A DNA stretch of 64,000 nt from Frondihabitans sp. PAMC 28766 (lineage in GTDB: Bacteria; Actinomycetota; Actinomycetes; Actinomycetales; Microbacteriaceae), in contig NZ_CP014513.1 in assembly GCF_001577365.1 (NCBI RefSeq), positions 3,472,001 through 3,536,000 on the forward strand, written 5' to 3'. Within the stretch, counting starts at the first letter, position 1. Each line of letters begins with the position of its first letter. Positions 44,417-52,243 of this stretch are shown piece by piece. The translations under genes and the position numbers were made by a program. The notes below the pieces were generated by a model. The model made no database searches, had not been told where the DNA came from, and saw only the letters and a program-made list of their open reading frames with translations.

Positions 44417-44829
44417 GCGGCTGGCTCGGTGTCATCGCCGCCGACCACGTGCGCCGCGCGCTGTCGCTCGGTATCGGTCAGATCAACCACGGCAGCCGCG
44501 CGGGCCTCGCTCGAATGAGCGTCGGCGACACGCTCGTCTACTACTCGCCCACCGAACAGCGGGGCGACAAGAAGCCGCTGCGCGAATTCACCGCGCTCGG
44601 AACCATCGCCGACGACGAGATCTGGCAGGCCGACGAAGGCGAGTTCACGCCCTACCGGCGGCGGGTCGACTGGGCCGACACGCGCCCTGCACTCCTCGCG
44701 GAGGTCACCGACCGACTGCATCTGACGGCGGGGCCGAACTGGGGCTATCAGCTGCGGCTCGGGCTGGTCCCACTCGACGACCACGACGTCGAGATCCTCC
44801 GCGCCGTCATGATGCGCGGCACGAGCTAG
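44413..44829 (+). CDS. EVE-domain protein
   Basis: A 138-residue EVE/UPF0310 protein (WLGVIAADHVRRALSLGIGQ, VGDTLVYYSPTEQ, FTALGTIADDEIW, TPYRRRVDW). EVE domains are PUA-like and bind modified bases in DNA or RNA. The GTG overlaps the TetR stop (GTGA), so it is co-transcribed with a regulator of an exporter. Its stop overlaps the stop of the convergent SDR gene by three bases. Confidence 0.88.
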   Translation: MSGWLGVIAADHVRRALSLGIGQINHGSRAGLARMSVGDTLVYYSPTEQRGDKKPLREFTALGTIADDEIWQADEGEFTPYRRRVDWADTRPALLAEVTDRLHLTAGPNWGYQLRLGLVPLDDHDVEILRAVMMRGTS

Positions 44830-45761
44830 CCGACCGAGACGCCGGCGAGGCGGGCCGAAAGATCCCAGATGCGCGTCGCATCCTGCTCGGATGTCAGGCG
44901 CGAGTACATCTTCTCATCGGCCGGTGCGCCCGAAAGGTGGCCGATGCCGGAGGGGCCGTACAGGCGACCGCCCTTCGCGTCGGGGCTCGTCACCGCGTAG
45001 ACGGCCGGCAGGGCGGCCGACTCGGGCGTGCCGAACAGGATGCCTCGGCGCGACAGCGCACGGATCATCTTCACGCCGGTGGTGTCTTTCGGCCGGCCCA
45101 TGCCGGGCTGAGCGGCGAGCAGGTTCGTCGGCGAGATGCCCGGGTGGGCGAGGTTGCTCGTGATGCCCCAGCCCTCGGCGATGCTGCGACGGTTCAGCTC
45201 GAGCGCCCAGAGGCCGAGCGCGATCTTCGACGACGAGTAGGCCTTCATGGGGTTGTAGTCGTGCTGCCACTCGAGGTCGTCCCAGTTGACGGCGTTCTGG
45301 TTGGCCGAGAGCGACACCTGGGTCGTCACGCGGGCCTTGCCTGCGCGCAGCAACGGCAACAGGTGGGCGGCGAAGGCGACGTGACCGAGGTGGTTCGTGC
45401 CGAACTGCAGCTCGAAACCGTCGACCGTCAGCTGCCGCGTCGGCGGGGTCATCAGGCCGGCGTTGTTGACCAGGATCTGGATGGGTCGCCCCTCCGAGAC
45501 GAGCGTCGCGCCGAGCGCCGCGACCGATTCGAGCGACGACAGATCGAGTTCGCGGGTCGACACCGTCGAGCCCGGGGCCGCTGCGGTGATCCGCTCGACC
45601 GCGGCCGCGCCTTTCGTCGGGTTGCGGACGGGCAGGATCAGCTCGGCGCCGGCCTCGGCCAGCCGCCTCGCGATGTTCAAGCCGATGCCGTCACTGGCCC
45701 CCGTGACGACGGCGAGCGTGCCGGCCAGGTCGGGGACGCTGATCTGAGGTGTACGAGGCAT
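44826..45761 (-). CDS. Short-chain dehydrogenase/reductase
   Basis: A 311-residue SDR: TGASDGIGLNIARRL cofactor motif, NNAGLM, catalytic Ser in VSLSANQNAV and Tyr-x-x-x-Lys in YSSSKIALGL. The length and ending resemble retinol-dehydrogenase/WW-oxidoreductase-like SDRs. The ATG at 45761 after GAAGGGAA is chosen; the longer frame to 45848 lacks a signal. An inverted repeat 55 bases upstream may be an operator. Confidence 0.92.
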   Translation of the reverse strand: MPRTPQISVPDLAGTLAVVTGASDGIGLNIARRLAEAGAELILPVRNPTKGAAAVERITAAAPGSTVSTRELDLSSLESVAALGATLVSEGRPIQILVNNAGLMTPPTRQLTVDGFELQFGTNHLGHVAFAAHLLPLLRAGKARVTTQVSLSANQNAVNWDDLEWQHDYNPMKAYSSSKIALGLWALELNRRSIAEGWGITSNLAHPGISPTNLLAAQPGMGRPKDTTGVKMIRALSRRGILFGTPESAALPAVYAVTSPDAKGGRLYGPSGIGHLSGAPADEKMYSRLTSEQDATRIWDLSARLAGVSVG

Positions 45762-45815
45762 GGCGCGTTCCCTTCGAGCCGAGGCGATCCCGGCCATGAG
45801 GCGAGTCTCCCGCTT

Positions 45816-45834
45816 CCTGACCGCCACAGTCAGG
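45816..45834. promoter_or_regulatory. Inverted repeat upstream of the SDR gene
   Basis: CCTGAC-CGCCACA-GTCAGG is a perfect six-base inverted repeat in the 144-base gap between the SDR start and the next gene. It could be the operator of an unlinked regulator. No regulator gene adjoins it. Confidence 0.4.
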
Positions 45835-45905
45835 CCGCACTCATCCACGGACTCTCGCTCCCCGCCATCCGTGCCGTTGCCGCCAGACGATCGGCCGGAA
45901 CGCCT

Positions 45906-46364
45906 CTAGGCGACGACCTCGTCGCGCACGGTCGTCGAATCATGTTGCCGCTGGGGAGCGATGAGGACGAGCGCCGGATACGTCACGATCGCCAGCGCGA
46001 GATGCATCCACACCAGCACGAGCACGGCGTCCGCCGGCTGCCCGCGGAAGAGGATGTAACCGTCGGGGGCCAGACCCACGACCGTGACGATGATCGTGAG
46101 CAGGAAGAACGGGGCCCGGGCACGCGAGCTCACGAGCGTCATCAGTGGCCAGGCGCTGCAGGCGACCACGACACCGATGATCGTCAGCTTGCCGTAGTCG
46201 CCGAAGGCATAGTGCTGATACCCGACGGTCGACGGATACACGGCCTTGCCCACGGCGACGAGCGCAGCGCACGCCGCCAGCGAGACGCCGACGGCGACGA
46301 TGGTCGCCAGAACCCAGCGCCAGGCTCGAGGTTGCCGCCGGCCCCCAGGAAGGTCGAACTTCAT
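45906..46364 (-). CDS. Small membrane protein (resembles DUF6069)
   Basis: A 152-residue protein with four membrane helices (WVLATIVAVGVSLAACAALV, LTIIGVVVACSAWPLMTLVS, PFFLLTIIVTVVGLAPDGYI, VLVWMHLALAIVTYPALVLI). The arrangement of an extracellular loop with AVYPSTVGYQHYAFGDYG resembles the DUF6069 group, though I am not certain. Function unknown. Confidence 0.7.
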   Translation of the reverse strand: MKFDLPGGRRQPRAWRWVLATIVAVGVSLAACAALVAVGKAVYPSTVGYQHYAFGDYGKLTIIGVVVACSAWPLMTLVSSRARAPFFLLTIIVTVVGLAPDGYILFRGQPADAVLVLVWMHLALAIVTYPALVLIAPQRQHDSTTVRDEVVA

Positions 46365-46474
46365 CGGAGACGTCTTTGCTCGCGGTCACTGGTCATGAGA
46401 CCAGGAGAGCAGGCGCGCCATCAGAAACGCCCCAGATTCGGGCCTCCGGATCCGGCGGCCCGGGCCCGACGACG

Positions 46475-48421
46475 CTAGAGGGGGATCTCGCGGCCGATCA
46501 CGATGGTGCGGTCGCGGGGCAGCTCGATGACGTCGAGGGGGTCGGGGGCGAGACGATCGAGGGCGAGGAAGAGGATCTGCGCCCAGCGGAACATCTTGCT
46601 GCCCCTGTTGTAGCGCGGCACCGGCGTCGAGATGAAGAACGTCGCGCGCGACGCCGCGAAGTCGTCGAGGCACCCGTCGTCGACCTTGCTGGCCTCGGTC
46701 AAGAGTGCCGTCATCCGCGGATGCTCACGGAATCCGATCTTCGCGACGACCTGCACGATCCCGTCGGGATACGACGTGACGGTGATCCGGTGCGGCGACC
46801 CGACCGTCGACGGCACGTCGATCGTCTTGTAGCTGAGCAGGATGGCGCGCTTCTGCAGCGAGTGGTTCGTCGACACCATGGTGCGGAGCGCGATCGGCAC
46901 GATCGTCGGGTTGCGGGTGATGAAGACCGCGTCGCCCGGCACCCGGAAGAGAGTGCCTTTCGCCTTCGCGAGCATCGCCGGCAGCTCGTCGAGCGAGACC
47001 TCGTTGCGTCGCCGGCCCGAGGCGATCCGGCGCAGCCCGACCCACCAGGTCGCCATCACGACGAAGACGAGCCCGCCGATCGTGAGCGGCAGCCAGCCAC
47101 CCGACGACACCTTCGGCAGGTTGGCTGTGAGGAAGCCGAGCACGACGAGCAGGATCCCGAAGGCCACGACCATCGTGACGGTCACCTTCTTCTTCGTCAC
47201 CCACGACCAGGCCAGGTAGATGATCGTGGTGATCGAGATCGTGGTCGTCACGGCGATGCCGTAGGCCGAGGCCAGCGACGCGCTGCTGCGGAAGCCGATG
47301 ACGACCGCCAGCACTGCGACGGCGAGCAGCACGTTGATCGCGGGGACGTAGATCTGCCCCTCGCTGTCCTCCGAGGTGTGCACGACCTTGAGGGGCGGGA
47401 AGACGCCGAGGCGCCACGCCTGGTGGATCACCGAGTACGTGCCCGAGATGACCGCCTGCGACGCGATGATGGTCGCCAGGGTGGCCAGGATCACCATCGG
47501 CAGCAGCGCCCACGATGGCACGAGGCCGAAGAAGGAGGTGCTGGCATCCTGCGGGTGGCGAAGCGCCAGCGACGCCTGCCCGAGGTAGTTGAGCACCAGC
47601 GCGGGGAAGACGACGAAGAGCCAGGCGCGGGTGATCGCCTTGCGCCCGAAGTGACCGAGGTCGGAGTAGAGCGCCTCGGCGCCCGTGACCGCCAGCACGA
47701 CCGCGCCGAGCGCGACGAAGGCGACCTTCGGCTGGTCGACGAAGAACGCGACGACCCAGGTGGGCGACAGCGCCTGCAGCACGGACGGGTCCAGGGCCAG
47801 CGAGAACACGCCGGCCACAGCTAACGCCACGAACCACAGCGCCATCACGGGGCCGTAGAGCTTGCCGATGAAGCTCGACCCGAGCTTCTGGATCGCGAAG
47901 ACGCCGATCAGGATCACGAGGGCGATGGGCACCACGAACTTGGCGAAGTCCGGCTGCACCACCTCCAGGCCCTCCACTGCGGAGAGCACGGAGATCGCGG
48001 GAGTGATGACGCTGTCGCCGAGGAACATGGCGGCGCCGAACATGGCGACGACGGTGAAGACGCCGATGGTGCGCGCCTTCAGGCTGCTGCGCCGAAGCAG
48101 ACCGAACAGGGCGAGGAGACCGCCCTCACCGCGGTTGTCGGCGCGCATGAGAAAGCGTACGTAGAGAACGGTCACGACCAGGAAGAGCGACCAGATGAGC
48201 GTCGCCGTCGAGCCCAGCACGAATTCGCGGGAGGGCCCGGCCGAGCTGCCGCCACCGACGCCGAACGTCGTGCTGGCGGCGTAGATCGGGCTCGTGCCGA
48301 TGTCGCCGAACACGACGCCCATGGCGGCGAGGACCGGGCCGACGGCCTTGAGTGCGACCGGGTGACGACGCTGGGGTGCGGTGCGGGGTGAATCGGTGTC
48401 GGGCAGAGCGCGGGTGGTCAT
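46475..48421 (-). CDS. kup: KUP-family potassium uptake protein
   Basis: A 648-residue K+/H+ symporter. The family signature GVVFGDIGTSPIYAASTTFG is near residue 40; about 12 helices span residues 20-445, and a cytoplasmic C-terminal domain of about 180 residues follows (VSLDELPAMLAKAKGTLFRV). The internal ATG at 48421 places the signature at the usual position; an in-frame extension to 48562 would overlap the divergent peptidase promoter. Imports potassium across the membrane. Confidence 0.93.
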   Translation of the reverse strand: MTTRALPDTDSPRTAPQRRHPVALKAVGPVLAAMGVVFGDIGTSPIYAASTTFGVGGGSSAGPSREFVLGSTATLIWSLFLVVTVLYVRFLMRADNRGEGGLLALFGLLRRSSLKARTIGVFTVVAMFGAAMFLGDSVITPAISVLSAVEGLEVVQPDFAKFVVPIALVILIGVFAIQKLGSSFIGKLYGPVMALWFVALAVAGVFSLALDPSVLQALSPTWVVAFFVDQPKVAFVALGAVVLAVTGAEALYSDLGHFGRKAITRAWLFVVFPALVLNYLGQASLALRHPQDASTSFFGLVPSWALLPMVILATLATIIASQAVISGTYSVIHQAWRLGVFPPLKVVHTSEDSEGQIYVPAINVLLAVAVLAVVIGFRSSASLASAYGIAVTTTISITTIIYLAWSWVTKKKVTVTMVVAFGILLVVLGFLTANLPKVSSGGWLPLTIGGLVFVVMATWWVGLRRIASGRRRNEVSLDELPAMLAKAKGTLFRVPGDAVFITRNPTIVPIALRTMVSTNHSLQKRAILLSYKTIDVPSTVGSPHRITVTSYPDGIVQVVAKIGFREHPRMTALLTEASKVDDGCLDDFAASRATFFISTPVPRYNRGSKMFRWAQILFLALDRLAPDPLDVIELPRDRTIVIGREIPL

Positions 48422-48575
48422 CAGGTCTTTCGTCGTGTGGAGGAAACGGCTGAGCATATCGCCGCTCGCCCTGCATTCCGAGCGGACCGGCTGGGAGTGG
48501 CTGTGAGCGGCCGAAGCTTTTGGCGAACAGGGGCCGGTAGCGTGGGTCGACCGCCCCCTCACCGAAAGAAGCCCG

Positions 48576-49541
48576 ATGCGCCAGCTCTACCCGCCGCTCG
48601 AACCGACCCGCCACGGCATGCTCGACGTGGGCGACGGGCAGCAGGTCTACTGGGAGGAGTGCGGGTCGCCCGACGGCAAGCCCGTCGTCTTCTTACACGG
48701 TGGCCCCGGCGGCGGCTGCAACCCCGACTCGCGGCGTCTCTTCGACCCTGCCCGCTATCGCATCGTGCTCTTCGATCAGCGGGGCTGCGGTCGGAGCCTG
48801 CCCCACGCCGGCGATCACGCCACCGACCTGACGGCGAATACGACCTGGCACCTGGTCGCCGACATGGAGAGGCTGCGCGAGCACCTGTCGATCGACGCCT
48901 GGCAGATCTTCGGCGGGTCGTGGGGCTCGACGCTGGCCCTCGCGTACGCCCAGACGCACCCCGAGCGCGTGACCGAACTCGTGCTGCGCGGCATCTTCAC
49001 GGTCCGCGAGAGCGAGGTCGACTGGCTGTACGAGGGCGGAGCCGAGAACATCCTGCCAGACGCGTGGGAGGAGTACGTCGCCCCTGTTCCGGCCGACGAG
49101 CGACGCCCGGGCGGGTACGTCGATGCGTTCTCGCGGTTGCTTGCCGACCCGGATCCTGCGGTCCACGGCACTGCCGCCCTCGCGTGGGCCCGGTGGGAGG
49201 CCTCCACGATCAGACTCCTCCCTCACCCCGAGGTCGTCGAGCGGTTCAGCGACCCCGACTTCTCGCTGGCGGTGGCCCGGATCGAGAATCACTACTTCAC
49301 GCACGCCGGCTGGCTCGAGGAGGGCCAGCTGCTCCGTGACGCCGAGAGGATCGCGCACATCCCGACCGTGATCGTGCAGGGCCGCTACGACGTGTGCACG
49401 CCGCCCGTCACGGCGTGGGATCTGCATCGGGCGCTGCCCGACGCCGTCTTCCGCATGGTCGACGGCGCCGGGCACTCGGCCGACGAGCCCGGGATCCGCG
49501 ACGCGCTGCTCGAGGCGACGGACGGGTTCGCGGGCCGCTGA
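48576..49541 (+). CDS. pip: Proline iminopeptidase
   Basis: A 321-residue alpha/beta hydrolase that removes N-terminal proline from peptides (family S33). The oxyanion motif HGGPGGGCNP, nucleophile Ser115 in GGSWGSTLAL, Asp272 in GRYDVCTPP and His300 in GAGHS make the triad. Start (YPPLEPTRHGMLDVGDGQQVYWEECG in part) and length match bacterial Pip exactly. Cytoplasmic; divergent from kup. Confidence 0.95.
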   Translation: MRQLYPPLEPTRHGMLDVGDGQQVYWEECGSPDGKPVVFLHGGPGGGCNPDSRRLFDPARYRIVLFDQRGCGRSLPHAGDHATDLTANTTWHLVADMERLREHLSIDAWQIFGGSWGSTLALAYAQTHPERVTELVLRGIFTVRESEVDWLYEGGAENILPDAWEEYVAPVPADERRPGGYVDAFSRLLADPDPAVHGTAALAWARWEASTIRLLPHPEVVERFSDPDFSLAVARIENHYFTHAGWLEEGQLLRDAERIAHIPTVIVQGRYDVCTPPVTAWDLHRALPDAVFRMVDGAGHSADEPGIRDALLEATDGFAGR

Positions 49542-49559
49542 GAGCGTGACCCGCCGGCG

Positions 49560-49705
49560 TCAGGCCTCCAACCCCTCCAGGATTTCGGCCTCGATGGTGT
49601 CGGCCTCGGTGGTCGGCATGCCGTGGGGAAGCCCGGCTAGCGTCGGTCTGCACCATCAGGGGCGGCACCGAGCGGATCAGGATCGCGCGGGCGGCGCTCC
49701 GAAGG
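49560..49705 (-). pseudogene. Remnant of a haloperoxidase-like alpha/beta hydrolase
   Basis: Two pieces in different frames: ARAILIRSVPPLMVQTDA, the central VPPLM-TDAN segment of non-haem chloroperoxidases, and GLPHGMPTTEADTIEAEILE up to a stop at 49560, their C-terminal histidine loop and last helix. About 150 residues between them and the whole N-terminus are gone. It fills the gap between pip and the MFS gene. Confidence 0.72.
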
Positions 49706-49707
49706 CG

Positions 49708-51152
49708 TCACAGTTTCCTGACGGCAGGGAGACGAATGCTGAGAGTCACCAGAACGGCCAGGATGACCACCATCACGACGCCCGCGACCGTCGCGGCGTC
49801 AAGCATCGAGTGGGTCGCGACCGAGGTGAAGACGGACCCCAGCGAGGCCACCCCGAGGGCGAGCGCGGTCTGCTGCGTGGTCACGAGCACTCCCCGCCGA
49901 CCCCCGCCGACTCGACGGGCACCTCGGAGAGCACGAGCCGGAAGAGCGAGCCGACACCCAGCGACTGGCCGATGCCGACGATGATCAGGGCGACGACGGC
50001 GAAGATCGCAGCGACGAGGGTCGAGCCGCGTGAGGCGCCCGATCCTGCGCCACCCAGCGCGTGCCAGCCGACGCGGACGATGACGACGAGTGCCAGTAGA
50101 CCGACGCCCTCGACGGCGAGCCCGACTGTCAGCACCCGCCGCCCGAACCGCTGCAGCAGCCCCGGCACCCGGAAGGGGGTGATGAAGTACGCCACGCACA
50201 CCGGCGCGATGGCGAGCCCGGCTGCGAGCGGAGACAGCCCGAGCCCGTCTTGCACGGCGATGGCGAAGACGAACATGAAGGCGCCGAACACGATGAAGAA
50301 CAGGATCAGCACGGGCAGGCCCCGTCGCATCGATCGCGCCCGAGAGACGAGAGCGAGGGGCAGCAACGGCGTCACGCCTAGCCTCGGCGCGTGGGCCGAC
50401 CACCGCACGAAGAGCGCCGCGCAGACGACGCACACGGCCAGCGACGCCCACGTCCACCAGGGCCAGCCGAGCGTCGAACCCTCCGACAGCGGCACGAGCA
50501 GCCCCGCGATCGAGAGCCCCAGCAGCACGGTGCCGCGCACGTCCACACCCACCCGGGTCGTCGATCGCGACACCGGCACGCTGCGGCGCAGCAGCACGAG
50601 CGCCAGGATGCCGACGGGCACGTTGACCAAGAAGATCGCACGCCACGAGACGGTCGAGACGAGCACCCCGCCGAGCAGCTGACCGACGACCGACGACAGC
50701 CCGCCGGCCGCCGCGTACGTGGCGATGGCGCGGCCCCGAGCCGGGCCTCGCAGAACGCTCTGGAACGTGGCGAGGGTCTGCGGGGTCATCAGCGCTGAGG
50801 ACGCACCCTGCAACACGCGGGCGGCCAGCAGGATCGGCACCGACGGCGCCAGGCCCGCCGCGAGAGAGGTCAGAGTGAAGGCGGCGATGCCGATGCCGTA
50901 CATCAATCGACGCCCGCGCTCGTCGCCGAGTCGCCCGCCGAGCACCAGTAGCACCGCGTAGGCGGTGCCGTAGCCGGCGACGACGAGCTCGAGCGTGCCG
51001 CCGGACGCGCCGAGCGACTTCTGGATGGTCGGCAGCGCCACGTTGACGATGAAGAAGTCGAGGCCGGCCAGGAAGGGCCCGGCCAGCAGCACGAGTGTGC
51101 CGAGCCGGGAGATCGTGGTGACAGCGGGCGCAGTGTCGGTCGAAGCGGTCAT
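49708..51152 (-). pseudogene. MFS efflux transporter (DHA2 type) with a late frameshift
   Basis: A DHA2 exporter of about 480 residues: FLAGLDFFIVNVALPTIQKS at the start, LGGRLGDERGRRLMYGIGIA, VLQGASSALMTPQTLATFQS and 13-14 helices. The frame ends prematurely at SAGVGGECS; four C residues at 49892-49895 (G on the coding strand) would have to be five to continue as GVLVTTQQTALALGVASLGS with the last helix and the stop at 49708. Only the final helix is affected, so some function could remain even if the lesion is real. It is divergent from the XRE regulator with 18 bases between start codons. Confidence 0.85.
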
Positions 51153-51170
51153 GGGTCTAGCATCGAGGTC

Positions 51171-52052
51171 ATGACAACCGGGTACCAGAAGCCTGTTGAT
51201 ACTGGTAGTGAGACCACCAGCCTGAGCTCTGCTGACGACCGGCCGACGCGGCGCACCGAGCTCGCCGAGTTCCTCCGCGATCGCCGCGCCCGGGTCACAC
51301 CCGAGCTCGTCGGGCTGCCCGCGGGCGGGCGGCGCCGCACGCCGGGCCTGCGGCGGGAGGAGGTCGCGCAACTCGCCGGCGTGGGGGTGACCTGGTACAC
51401 GTGGCTCGAGCAGGGTCGCGACATCAGAGTCTCCGACCAGGTGCTCGAGGCGGTGTCTCGCATCCTGCGCCTCGATCGTGACGAGCGCGCCTACCTCTTC
51501 GCCCTGGCCGGATCGGCCGCCCCCGCGTCCGTGCACGAGCACGCCGTCGACCCGGCCACCCTGCGGGTGCTCGACGCCGTGATGCCGTGGCCGGCCTGCG
51601 TGCAGAACGCCAAATTCGATCTGCTCGTCTACAACACGGCCTACGCGCGCCTGGTCGGCGACCTGGATCGGGTGCCCGAGGCCGAGCGCAACACCCTGTG
51701 GCTCATGTTCACCGACCCCGAATGGAGGGCCGCGCTCGTCGGGTGGGAGAGCTTCGCCGGCCAGGCGGTCGCGCGGTTCCGGTCGAGATGGCCGGCCCAC
51801 TCGAGCGACCCGTCGTGGCAGGGCCTGCTGTCGCGTCTGCTCGCGGCGTCCGTCGACTTCGCCCGGATGTGGGATCGCCAGGAGGTGACCGAGTTCACCC
51901 AGGAGCACAAGCCGATCCTCAACGGGGCCGTCGGCCTCATGCGGTTCGACCTCTCGATCACCTGGCTCACCCCGTCGGCCGGCGCGCGGCTCGTCGTCTA
52001 CACACCCGCCGACGCCGACACGCAGGCCAAGGTGCAGGCGCTCGCGTCCTAG
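51171..52052 (+). CDS. XRE-family regulator with MmyB-like ligand domain
   Basis: A 293-residue regulator. The N-terminal HTH is RTPGLRREEVAQLAGVGVTW followed by YTWLEQGRDIRVSDQVLEAV; the C-terminal MmyB-like PAS/ligand-binding domain starts about residue 115 (LDAVMPWPACVQNAKFDLLV) and ends ITWLTPSAGARLVVYTPAD. Such proteins often control a divergent dehydrogenase or transporter; here it faces the MFS pump. The ATG at 51171 is the only sensible start, leaving almost no intergenic promoter. A CTGGTAGTGAGACCACCAG imperfect palindrome just inside the gene may be its own operator. Confidence 0.9.
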   Translation: MTTGYQKPVDTGSETTSLSSADDRPTRRTELAEFLRDRRARVTPELVGLPAGGRRRTPGLRREEVAQLAGVGVTWYTWLEQGRDIRVSDQVLEAVSRILRLDRDERAYLFALAGSAAPASVHEHAVDPATLRVLDAVMPWPACVQNAKFDLLVYNTAYARLVGDLDRVPEAERNTLWLMFTDPEWRAALVGWESFAGQAVARFRSRWPAHSSDPSWQGLLSRLLAASVDFARMWDRQEVTEFTQEHKPILNGAVGLMRFDLSITWLTPSAGARLVVYTPADADTQAKVQALAS

Positions 52053-52107
52053 CTCTCGCGTCCTAGCTCTCGCGTCCTAGCTCGCGAGTCCTAGCTCTCG
52101 CGTCATA
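52038..52107. repeat. Five tandem 14-bp repeats spanning a stop codon
   Basis: GCTCTCGCGTCCTA is repeated at 52052, 52066, 52080 (varied) and 52094 (varied), preceded by a first unit at 52038-52051 that encodes the last codons of the XRE gene. Each unit followed by G supplies a TAG. The 191-base gap 52053-52243 otherwise holds only the leader of the next ABC operon. Confidence 0.8.
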
Positions 52108-52243
52108 GCAACCGCATAGTCGGTCTGGGGAGTCGCAGGGCTTCCCGAGTGCCTGCCGCCAGAGTCGAGCCATACCTTTTCGAGCAGTTCCCCGGGCCGC
52201 GCATCGTCGTCGGCCTGAACGACCCGACTCGAGGAGACCCCCT

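Noticed and set aside
46376..47824. A 482-codon plus-strand frame opposite kup
   Set aside because: Very rich in Arg, His, Asp and Gly with no domain; the minus strand is clearly a KUP transporter.
49881..51908. A 675-codon frame extending the MFS gene upstream to 51908
   Set aside because: The upstream 252 codons lie antisense to the XRE regulator gene and lack transporter features; the natural start is the ATG at 51152.
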